Positions 46,601-55,121 of a stretch of DNA of 64,000 bases are shown here, piece by piece. The notes beneath the pieces were generated by a model. That model was not told where the DNA came from, searched no databases, and saw only the letters and a list, made by a program, of their open reading frames with translations. Position numbers and translations under genes: made by a program. The first letter of the stretch is position 1, and the number at the start of each line of letters is the position of its first letter. The DNA is from Limnomonas spitsbergensis (taxonomy: Eukaryota; Chlorophyta; Chlorophyceae; Chlamydomonadales). The stretch covers positions 124,001 to 188,000 of the forward strand of contig JAYJMM010000083.1 of assembly GCA_037349105.1 (NCBI GenBank). Direction: 5' to 3'.

Positions 46601-48986
46601 GAGGAGTGAGAGGGGGGAGGACAAGGGGAGTGAAAAGGCAGAGAGGAGGTAGGTGAAGCGAGGAGGGCAGGATGTGTTTCAATGGTAGGGTGTGGGACAC
46701 GCCTTTACACAACACCTTTCTTTTTAATTTACAGTTCAGGGTTTTGCTAGATTCGCGCTTAGTTTAAAGGGGTTTAGGGCCTATTCCCCACCTTCTACCT
46801 TTGACAGTGAAGCATTACATTTTCAGGGGGCTGCGAGGCCACCAGTGGCAGGCAGGTCGCCAGCAGTGTTTCTTTTACTGGGCACCTGACCACCCATAGG
46901 GTGCCGCCGGGCAGCCACCGCTGGGCAAATTGGGACAAAATCTTGACCGACCTATGGCCGGTGGCCCGAGCAGCAGGACTTGCTGCCCCAGGCTCTACAC
47001 TGATCGCCAGGCGGCCGCCGAAGGTCTGATTGGAAACAGAACTGGGTAGGCCGTCGGAAAGCGGCGCACGCAACGCAGGTCGCAGGTGCTGGCCACACCG
47101 GGGGCCTTTGTGGCCTGAAGCCGGAGTGTAGCTGACAGGGGGCTAACACACAACAAAGACGCACGTACACAAAATAACCATCAAGGAAACAAAAACAAAC
47201 ATGAAACATGTAAACAATATGTTCACTCACTCGTTCCACAGCTTGACCAGCTCCGCCGCGGAAGTGCGGAGTACCTCTGGCTCTGCTGACATGCAAACAA
47301 TGTAATAAATAACCAATGTATTCACTCACTCGTTCCACAGCTTGACCAGCTCCGCCGCGGAGGTGCGGAGTACGTCTGGCTCTGCTGCCATGTAGTCATC
47401 GGCGGCCACTTCATGCATGCGGGGTGACTGGGGGTAAAAGACATGGAAGTGTTTATTTCAGCGTTCATTTCAGTGCTCTCTTTACACATACTTGCGGGGT
47501 GACTAGGGTGATAGGGATTTCGTTACTACATGTTCTTTTCATTGTCTATTTCAGTATATTTTCCAAGGGTCATTGTGGAGTTCATTTCAATGCATGACAG
47601 ACCACCTCAGGCAGGCCGCTTGGCGGCGGCTACTGCACCGATGCGGACCAACGCTTCACCAACCTATGTCCGGTGGCTGGGGCCAGTGTTTCTTTTATCG
47701 CGCTTCAGCTCCAATTCAGCTACATCACGGCCTACGGCCGTGGGGGCCTGGGGCGGGAAGTCTTGCTGCTCGGGCCACCAGCCATAGGTCGGTCAAGATT
47801 TTGTCCCAACTGGCCCAGTGATGGCCGCCCAGCAGCCCCCTACAGGTGGTCAGGTGCCAACTAAAAGAAACACTGGCCCCAGCTGCAGCTCTTACAGCAC
47901 CAGGCCCCCTCTGCCGTAGGCCGTCATGTAGCTTCAGTTAATCCACAGCGAACGAATATATAAAGAGGGGGCTCGACAAGGCCTAGCTCCCGTCGTGACA
48001 TTGAAGATTTCCGGACTAGTGTGAAGCCAAGTGTGACTGACAGCTGTAGGCTGTGGTTGCAAGTCCCACCCATCAGGGTAGGAGCTTCACTACCCTAACG
48101 GCCTTGGTGCACGGGACACGTACCAGCCTCAACTCGTTACTTCAACCTAAGGGTGAAAAGGCACACGCCAACAGGCTTTGCATGACCTGGTCTTCCCATA
48201 CTCTCTCACAAGACACTACCTGCATGCAGACAAGCATTCTCACACGCATGCATGCATGGTCATCCACATACGGGGGTGCCATGCAGCCTGCGAGACCCGC
48301 TGCTCAAACTCTTGAGTGCCTACCAGTACCTACTGCTGGTGACCCCATAGGTCTCCCGCAGCACCCCATGCAGAAGCCTCCCATGCAGAAGCGCTGCATG
48401 CCATGTTACTGCACACGGGCGCCATGCAGCAGACGTTCCCATGCGCTTCGTGTAGTGGGACTACCAGCACCAGCTATCCCCGGCCGGCTGCTCTCACCTC
48501 ATCGAGGCCTCCGAAGTACAACGCCTTGTCGAGGTCCAAGCGGTACGACGTGGCTTCTGTGTCTTCGAGCCCCGCCATGCGCCCTACGAGCGTGACAGAG
48601 GCGACCGCACGGGCAGGTAGCCCAGAGGGCTGAACCATGAGGCTGCAGCGCCCGTTGGCTTTCAAGTGCGAAATTTCGGGGGCACCCCTAGGCAGCGCCA
48701 CCCATGCAGCGCCGGCCTTGTCGAGCGTGTACGAAACGGGCGTTCCGACAGGTGCGCCATCTGCTGTGAGTGTGGAGAGAGTGCCTTCGCTGACAAGCGT
48801 CATAATAGTGCGCGCGGTCTCTGCCTGGCTGGGCTTCGTTGCGGAGGAGGAGCCGTTGGTCGATACGGCACTGCAGCGCACCGACAGCGGCTGCGGCTTG
48901 CGACCATTGCAGGCTTTGCGCCTAGCTTGCCTAGAGAGCATCGCGGAAGGGCCCCTGGCAGAGGGCAGCATGTTGGCTGCGTTCAT
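43607..48986 (-). CDS. FMN-binding split-barrel (PPOX-like) protein, probably related to glutamyl-tRNA-reductase-binding proteins (five exons)
   Basis: Minus-strand exons 48986-48498, 47427-47330, 46492-46432, 44904-44777 and 43706-43607 join in phase to 291 residues, all introns GT-AG. After a transit-like N-terminus (MNAANMLPSARGPSAM), exon 1 holds the split barrel: AETARTIMTLVSEGTLSTLT, GAPVGTPVSYTLD, RCSLMVQPSGLP, SVTLVGRM. Exons 2-5 give a second domain: YMAAEPDVLRTSAAELVKLW, NEERAEDIYRIV, ELLWVDRLGMYV, VRVPFLRPVLDERDARSV and AQIAWEEDRPYTP, which resembles the DUF2470 half of plant proteins that bind glutamyl-tRNA reductase and influence tetrapyrrole synthesis. Without a search, a heme-utilisation-type relative remains possible. 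The start is the first ATG of exon 1. Introns 2, 4 and the area before exon 5 carry duplicated exon edges. Confidence 0.8.
43775..43835 (-). repeat. Duplicate of the exon 5 acceptor edge (PPOX-like gene)
   Basis: CATGGTGATGACCGACCTGC at about 43804-43823 repeats the border at 43690-43712 (CATAGTGATGACCGACCTGC), including the acceptor AG of exon 5 on the minus strand. Confidence 0.75.
44400..44760. repeat. Duplicate of the exon 4 donor edge and fragments of the second interspersed family
   Basis: 44556-44614 repeats the 3' part of exon 4 and its donor (ACGCACCTCGCGTCTCTCTC then GGGACGCG). Blocks at 44450-44520 and 44636-44710 share TTTGGCGGCC and AGCCTGCCAATGGTGGGCT and are copies of one another. 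Confidence 0.75.
46850..47130. repeat. Copy of the second interspersed (MITE-like) family in the PPOX-like gene
   Basis: Contains CAGTGTTTCTTTTACTGGGC, CTGACCACCCATAGGGTGCC, ATCTTGACCGACCTATGGCC and GGACTTGCTGCCCCAGGC, matching copies at 35775-35945 and 47680-47880. It lies in intron 2. Confidence 0.8.
47221..47290 (-). repeat. Duplicate of the exon 2 donor edge (PPOX-like gene)
   Basis: TTCACTCACTCGTTCCACAG, CTTGACCAGCTCCGCCGCGG and GTGCGGAGTAC are repeated from 47321-47385 about 100 bp away. The copy includes the donor GTGAGT, giving two nearly identical donor-bearing exon ends in tandem. Using it would add or replace about 20 residues. Confidence 0.88.
47678..47881. mobile_element. MITE-like element with 20-bp terminal inverted repeats, nested in a relative
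   Basis: 47678-47697 and 47862-47881 are exact inverted repeats (GGGGCCAGTGTTTCTTTTA core). The body holds the family's conserved blocks (GTCGGTCAAGATTTTGTCCC and others). Sequence on both sides (about 47590-47677 and 47882-47940) belongs to another copy of the same family, so this copy is inserted into a relative. No transposase is present, so it would be non-autonomous. Confidence 0.8.
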
Positions 48987-50530
48987 GAGTGACGATTGAT
49001 CGATGAGGCGATCCTCGGTTCGAGCCGCGATTGAACGCCGGGGACACCGCAAACAGGTATGCGAACAGATAATTCAGTGGCTGTTGTTATCTGCGAGGAG
49101 TTTCGACGTTGTTGCTAGCTTTGGGCCGTATGGTTGGTCGATTCGGATATGTCCGTTCAGATACCCCAACCAACCCCGACACCCGACCATCGCCATCAGG
49201 GTCGGGTGCAACGGTATGAACAATGAATAAGGGTGAACCCCACCAGTGAAAACGGTGGCGGTGGCTTAGCTCGACCCGATCGGCCCTGGATGTTGCATCC
49301 AGAAAGGCCTACCCACCCTCATGTGGTCCTACCTCCCCTGCTTCCCCAGGATTGGGACCACCACCGCCCTCACTCACAAGGGGCAAGGCAGAGGACAATG
49401 ACGGACATTACACCTCTGGGCCCTGCTCAAAAAGGCTCGGCCACGCGGGCGCCAAACTGTCTCGTTGGAAGAAAAGAAATGATAGGATAGAGAGAAAGAA
49501 GGAGAAGAACACAAAGGAGAAAGAAATACCCCCCATCAAAAGGAAAAGGCAGCCCGAAGTATCCTTGCCATTCTCAAGCCTATTCCCCGAGAAGGAAAAG
49601 AAAAGCAACAAACTAGGCCTCAATAATGCGTACGGTGTCCTCAACAAAAGTCAGAGCCTCCCATCCAAGCCTGCCCCGCAGGACAGAGGTCAATAACGTT
49701 ACACCTCTGGGCCCGCTCAAAGCTCGGCCGCGTGGCAGAGGTGTACGTTGTAACGTCATTAACAAAGGGCAGGGCAGGGGCAGGGCAGGGGCAGGGCAGG
49801 GGCAGGGCAGGGGCAGGGCAGGGGCAGGGCAAGGGCAGGGCAGGGGCATTCATGCCTTTTAATCATAAAGCCAGATTGACTACTGCAGATGTGCTTAGCC
49901 ATCCCTCATAAGTAACAATGTTCGGGGGGAGAGATACTTTGACATGCTGGTAGTGGATCTTCTTTGCCAGTTTCCAGCCAGAAATCGATACTGTCCGTCA
50001 GATACCGGTATATTGCCGGTATAAGGCCCTGCGTCAACATATCATGATAAATAAGAAATATATGCCGTACCTCGCACGAGGGAGGGCAATCAATATATAA
50101 CACGCTTTCCCATCAAAATCACTACCCCCCTTAGGCCATAACGAGGGGGGCACATGCATACCGGTGGTTGTTTTACGGTTTACCCCATCATCCAAAGTTG
50201 TAGAGCTTGATGAGAGAATTCCAAATCTGGTCTTAAAAGTACTTTTGGCCCAGAGGGAAGATCGATGAGGGGAGGCAAAGCAGGGAAGGGCAGGTTGGGG
50301 AGTCTCGCCAACAAGACAAATTTAGGGGGGAATTAATATCATTTTATGAGCATGAGATTGAGAGGAGAGGTACGCCGACGCATCCCCCATGTCAAGTACT
50401 GCCGATGTGCATCATAAAACATGGCATGCATTCATTAACATCAGACCCCCTGCAGTGCATGTACTAGGGCATGGTGCGTGTTTGTGTGTGGGGGGGGGGG
50501 GGCAGCTCAACAAACACGAGCACTGCTATG
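48987..50530. other. Intergenic stretch upstream of the PPOX-like gene
   Basis: Holds copies of the interspersed core repeat at 49400-49453 and 49689-49730 (plus orientation) and a GGGGCAGGGCA tandem repeat at about 49768-49850. The remainder, including the probable promoter of the PPOX-like gene just right of 48986, shows no recognisable gene. Confidence 0.6.
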
Positions 50531-51555
50531 GAGTTTGAGGCGACCCATGAAGGCCGCCTCAGGAGCAGCTAGAAGATGGAGTTCGAGGCGACCCATGCAG
50601 GCCGCCTCAGGAGCAGCTAGAAGATGGGAGTTGGAGGTGACTGTCACGGTATAATGCAGTAAACGTGCCAGAACCGTATTTGCCGCTGACGCGGCTTCGG
50701 AGACTCCTCAGCTTCTCTGCGGAGCCCCCTTTTCTAGGTTAGGAGCCCAGCTTCCCACTTTCGGGAAGGTCTGAGGCAGGATTTCCCGTACTTAGTAAAT
50801 GGGCTTGCCGGGACCTTTGAATCCCGGCTTGCACGCTTGACACTTACTTCGTCCCTTTTAAGTGGACAGGCCTCTAATTGTAATCAGCACCAGCTATCAT
50901 CCCAAGATATACCCTGTGAATACCAATAACGCCAGTACCACGAAGGCACGAAGACGATCAAGCCTAGTTCAGCCTCAGAGCCGACATAGCAACCTAGTAA
51001 TCCTCAGCTAGATGCCCTGCCCGACCTAGGACACCGTCCGCAGTCTACGGCTACGACATCCCCCGCTTCACGCGGTAAGTGACTCAGCGACCCGACAGAT
51101 CAGCTATCTGAAGGGCCAGCTGTTAAGTTTTACAAGTGACCAGCTCCGTGTCTGTCATCTAGAAGTTCCGGCCACAGCTTAACGCGCTGCGCATCCGCGG
51201 CCAGTGTGTAGTCACTGAGTCCGCCCGTAGGCGTCCGCCACTATGTGGGGAAGAAGTCCGCCACGGACCTGAAGCAAACCTCTCGAGTAAAGTAGGGGCG
51301 GTACCCACAGCTAGGGGCGCCCGGGTAGGCCAGCCTTCCCTCTTATACGGTACGCTGTACCTAGTCACCCTTTTACAGCCCTTGTACCTCCGCAGTGTAG
51401 TACAAGGTGCACGTGTGTACGGTGTTGTGCCGTAGTTGTGAGTAGAGTGAGCCTCTCTAAGGCGACCTGGCCAGCTTTTACCATTATGGCACGGTTACTG
51501 CTTTATGGTGCGACATGACCCATGAAGGCCGCCTCAGTTTGTAGCTAGAATGGTT
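50531..51555 (+). repeat. 48-49 bp tandem repeat split by a solo LTR
   Basis: Unit 1 is 50531-50578 and unit 2 is 50579-50627 (GAGTTYGAGGCGACCCATG, GGCCGCCTCAGGAGCAGCTA). The third unit starts at 50628, is interrupted by the LTR after GGAGGTGAC, and resumes at 51516 with TGACCCATGAAGGCCGCCTC. The uninterrupted site is therefore visible in the neighbouring units. Confidence 0.92.
50642..51515 (+). mobile_element. Solo LTR of the giant retroelement family (874 bp)
   Basis: Begins TGTCACGGTATAATGCAG and ends GGTGCGACA, flanked by the 4-bp target duplication TGAC at 50638-50641 and 51516-51519. The first ~640 bp follow the 5' LTR at 16820-17454 (inverse orientation) with clear divergence; the last ~230 bp have no counterpart there. 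No internal coding sequence is present, as expected after recombination between two LTRs. Confidence 0.9.
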
Positions 51556-53480
51556 TCCGGGAGAGACTTGCATGGGGATTCTGGCTCTCCAACTTGTCTT
51601 GGCATTTACCGACGGCATCGCTTGGGACAGGTGCCTGCTTTTTGGGTGAGCAATAATTTCCTGTTTTTCTTTTCTCCTTTTCCCCCCTTTCTGACAGTGG
51701 GACGCCCACGCGGCCGAGTCTTTTGAGCATGGCCCAGACTTCTTTAGCTTCCGGTAGTTGGATTGGGGATTATGACTTTTTGTTTTGTTTTTGAGGGGGT
51801 CTCTTTCCTCTCTCTCTTTAGTTTCCAACCTTGCTGTTGGACGCCGATGCGGCCGAGCTTTGCAGCATGGCCCAGTGGTGTAACGTCATTGACTGCTTTT
51901 ATTCAGCCGCAAATTGAGCCCAACATTTGAGTTGATATGATTTAAGCAATGGATGGCAAGCAGTTTTTGGTGTGGTTACTTGTGGTTTCTAATGGTAAAG
52001 ACAGTGGTGTCCAAACAATTAAGTCGGCGAAAGCGAGGCTCAATTGCACGGTGACGAAAATCGACGAAATCAATTAGAATCGGAGATTTTTTGCTCCTCA
52101 CAAAAAACGCCGCAATAAGTCTGGCAATAACTCGCTACTTCGGATTACCAAAATTAATTCCGAATGCCACTAAACAAATCCCTGATGGTAAGACGGATAT
52201 ATGTGAGCAGTGAGGCTTAAAGTTCACTGGCAACGCATCAGCTCTAAGGAAGCATGGACTGGGAAAAGTGTGCTCGATAGGAACTCGGCTGTCCAAGGAG
52301 GCCTCATTCCGAAGATACCATTAGCCTTGCCCTTGTTATGCGGTGTTCTTTCTGCCGTACTGTCGGTGAGGGGCACCGTGAGGGGGCAATTCTGCCTGGG
52401 CAGCAGCGCACAATTACATCTGCAATTCTGCATTCCCCTCGTCTCCTCCTGCGGTAGCTGCAGCTCTCGCACTTGTTGATGTTGCTGTCAAGGCTGCCGC
52501 TGCTGCTGTCGAGACTATTATATACCGTGCAACAACACGCTGGCTTTCAAGTCCCTCTATAGGGGGCAGAGGGACTTGACTGCCAGCGTGTTGTTGTACT
52601 GCAAGATGTGAAACGCGTCTGCCGAGCGGGTTCTGTCGATCTGTCACCAATCCATGCGCCAACTGGCCAGTGGTTTGCTCCATTGATGTCCAAGAGCGTT
52701 GATGTCAGACTCTTGCGACTAGGAAGCAGGAATGCAGCATACGCAAGGCAGATTACTTGAAGCAATGCTTCGGGAGTTGAACTCAACTCCGAATATGTCG
52801 TAGGAAAGAGAATACAAAGGGAAACCAGCCAACACCGTACTTGTAGTAAGTTTCCCCCGGATGTGGACAGAGCCGTAGCCCTGCCTATACCCAGTATTTA
52901 TCAATGACGTTACACCTTTGGGCCCTGCTAAAAAAAGGCTCGGCCGCGTGGGCGCCTAACTAAAGAGTTGGGAGGAAAGATGGAAATAAACACAGAAGGA
53001 GGCAGGACAAAAGAACGGAGAGAAAAAACAAATAGCCCGTAGCCCGTAGCCCTGTCTAACCCCAGTATTTATGATACAAGCTGTGCATGGCTACGGAGCT
53101 ACGGTACTAGGGAAGATAGGAAGTCACCCCCCCCATCACGAAAAAGTGAATCGACCCATGTGTAACAATTATTCCATTAACTCATGTGTGACAATTAACC
53201 CAGTAACCCACCCTCGCGAGCCTAGTAAAACCTTAATTTATCAGTACAAATCAGAATTACCGGGTATCATAGGGGTTGTATGTATCCCATGAGCTGATCA
53301 ATGCGCTTCTCATGGTATTGATCAATCTAGCTGGTTACCAAAAATTAAATGTCCATGCAAAAAAGTAAAAAACAGAAAGCAGGCATGGGATCCAGCCGGG
53401 TACCAGTTACCAAGCTATCTACCTTTCCTCGCTAGAGATAAAAATGCTCCATAACTGGAGACTTGAAATAGCACACTAGC
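51556..53480. other. Repeat-bearing intergenic stretch
   Basis: Copies of the interspersed core repeat lie at 51698-51738 and 51846-51893 (inverted) and 52902-52960 (plus). A near-perfect hairpin is at 52530-52596. No open frame here resembles a known protein. Confidence 0.55.
52530..52596. repeat. 29-bp inverted repeat with 9-bp loop
   Basis: Arms 52530-52558 and 52568-52596 pair over 27 of 29 bases (CAACAACACGCTGG and AAGTCCCTCT blocks). It could form a long hairpin in RNA or DNA. It is not part of any repeat family I could define here. Confidence 0.9.
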
Positions 53481-53993
53481 TTATGAAGTCAGCCTGGACT
53501 TGTGCCACTTGAGCACCTTTCCCTTGTGCTTCTTCTTGACCTTCTTACCCAGCACCCTCGCAGGTGCGTGAGGGTGATGGGTAAGAAGGTCAAGACACCA
53601 AACACCTTTGTTGTTCGCCCCCTTTTTAGTTTCTTCTCTTCTCCCTTCTGTTCAGTGGGGCGCCCTTGCGGCCAAGAAGGGGTGGGATACACTTGCTTTT
53701 ATGTTTTTGTTTTTTTAGAGGCTTTGTTTAGGGTTAGTCTCTAGTGGAACTCAGGTTTCGGACTTGGTCTTCGTTGCCTTCCCGGCCTCTCCTTTTGTTC
53801 CTTTCCCCCTCTCTTCCTTTTAGTTCCTTCTTTACTCCCTTCTGAACAGTTGGGCGCCCACGCGGCCGAGCTTTGAGCGGGCCCAGAGGTGTAACATTCT
53901 TTGACCCAGCACCCTCTCAAACTCCTCAGCTCTGAAGGTGTGCCTCGCCACATCTGCCTCCGTTAGCTCCTGATCAGGGCTGGCTGACTCCAT
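53481..53993 (-). pseudogene. Short Lys-rich coding sequence split by an interspersed repeat
   Basis: From ATG 53991-53993 the minus strand encodes 30 codons (MESASPDQELTEADV, then HTFRAEEFERVLG). The matching continuation (KKVKKKHKGKVLKWHKSRL and stop) lies at 53546-53481, beyond an insertion of 344 bp flanked by a 13-bp direct repeat (53547-53559 and 53904-53916). Ignoring the insertion gives a continuous 51-residue frame. As it stands, translation runs into the insertion and stops at 53832 after 53 residues, replacing the Lys-rich tail. I do not recognise the family. An upstream exon or splicing out of the insertion cannot be excluded. Confidence 0.6.
53560..53903 (-). mobile_element. Insertion of the interspersed element with 13-bp target duplication
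   Basis: The inserted DNA ends (plus strand) with GCGCCCACGCGGCCGAGC, TTTGAGCGGGCCCAGAGG and TGTAACATTCTTTG, the family core. Flanking copies of ACCCAGCACCCTC (13 bp) mark the target duplication. The left end (53567-53596) is an inverted copy of the flanking target (GTGAGGGTG, GGGTAAGAAGGTCAAG), so the junction can fold into a hairpin with 53537-53559. Confidence 0.82.
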
Positions 53994-54152
53994 GTGGAAA
54001 TACTAGCTCCAGACATGAGGACGGATGGTGCCCTCAACTGTAAGATTATAACCATTTATCGTGCCATACCCTCGGGGGTTTGGGTATGGAGCTTCTGTTG
54101 TATCATGTCACACCCTTCTCTCTTTTTCTCTGATGAACTCACTTGTCCAGAA

Positions 54153-55121
54153 ATGGATAGATATGAGGACTCTATACGAGGCAGCTGTTCACTCCTGGTC
54201 CATGCCACGTCGAGCTCCGGGCAAGACGAAGCTGCCACAACTCGACACCTAGAGGCCTTGCTTGTGCACCAGCGGGATTCAAGTAAAGCTTTGATTTCCC
54301 TGGATTCGAGGACGCTGCCATCCGAGGCTCTGGAAGCGGCAAGATCCCGGGTAGCTCAACGCGACGAAGCCTTGCGCACGCTGCGCGTGAACCTCGACAG
54401 TCTGAACCAATCCTTGTGCAGTGCATTGGACCAGACAGAGGCCCTGCTCTCCTCTTCCAAGTCGTTCCTGAAGGAGCCTCGAGCAAGCGCCCCCCCGGCT
54501 CCGGAGCTCATCCTCACCTACAGCCAGAGACTCCGCTACACGACGTTTGCCCATGCCGGCCTGATCAGCCAGCCACCTGCACCCCAGCAGGCCCAGATGC
54601 TCAACTCAACGTTGTTCAGATACTCCCTGGAGCGGGCTGCGGATGCCATGCCGGGCCCCAGCCATGCAGCAGTGAGCTCAAAACCAGCCAGCAGCGCATC
54701 TGAACTTCCTGCACTGCTTGAGAAAGGGCAAGCAGCCTCGCTGCTGACGAGAGATGCAGACAGTGCGCCCATGCTCGTGCTCCCGCCAGTGCCTGCCGAC
54801 TGGAAGCCGGGGGACCCCCTCCCTGCCTTCCCCGCTGGCTTCCAGCTGCCCGATGGGATCCCGGACATGCCCCTGGGATGGAAGCCAGGCGACTCAATCC
54901 CCCTGCTGGAGGGCGCCTCTGCGGTCAAGGCCTCCTCGGAGGCGCAGCCGCAAGCTTCGCCCATGGACGAGCACACCGTGGCAGCTGCGCGCCCCATGCC
55001 GAGGGCCGCCCCCCCGATCAGCCAAGACATTCTTACCATCCTCAACCCAGATGCCTATGAAGCTGTGGACGACACTTCAGACGATGATGACGACGAAGAT
55101 GACAACGAGGAGTGGAATTAA
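54153..55121 (+). CDS. MED4: Mediator complex subunit 4-like protein
   Basis: An intronless frame of 322 residues from ATG 54153. Residues about 25-115 form a helical, coiled-coil-like region (HLEALLVHQRDSSKALIS, DSLNQSLCSALDQTEALL). It is followed by ELILTYSQRLRYTTFAH and PPAPQQAQMLNSTLFRY, the hallmark of MED4 (helix, aromatic-rich strand, Pro-rich loop and Met-x-x-S/T-x-L/Y block). The C-terminal third has repeated WKPGD motifs and ends in an acidic tail (DDTSDDDDDEDDNEEWN). MED4 belongs to the middle module of Mediator, linking transcription factors to RNA polymerase II. The frame is open further upstream to 53994, but that part looks like leader sequence, and a splice-acceptor-like AG (TTGTCCAG) ends just before the chosen ATG. 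Confidence 0.72.
   Translation: MDRYEDSIRGSCSLLVHATSSSGQDEAATTRHLEALLVHQRDSSKALISLDSRTLPSEALEAARSRVAQRDEALRTLRVNLDSLNQSLCSALDQTEALLSSSKSFLKEPRASAPPAPELILTYSQRLRYTTFAHAGLISQPPAPQQAQMLNSTLFRYSLERAADAMPGPSHAAVSSKPASSASELPALLEKGQAASLLTRDADSAPMLVLPPVPADWKPGDPLPAFPAGFQLPDGIPDMPLGWKPGDSIPLLEGASAVKASSEAQPQASPMDEHTVAAARPMPRAAPPISQDILTILNPDAYEAVDDTSDDDDDEDDNEEWN

Noticed and set aside
52414..52786. Minus ORFs around 52414-52786 (89 and 79 codons)
   Set aside because: One reads through the 29-bp hairpin; no similarity or splice structure could be supported.
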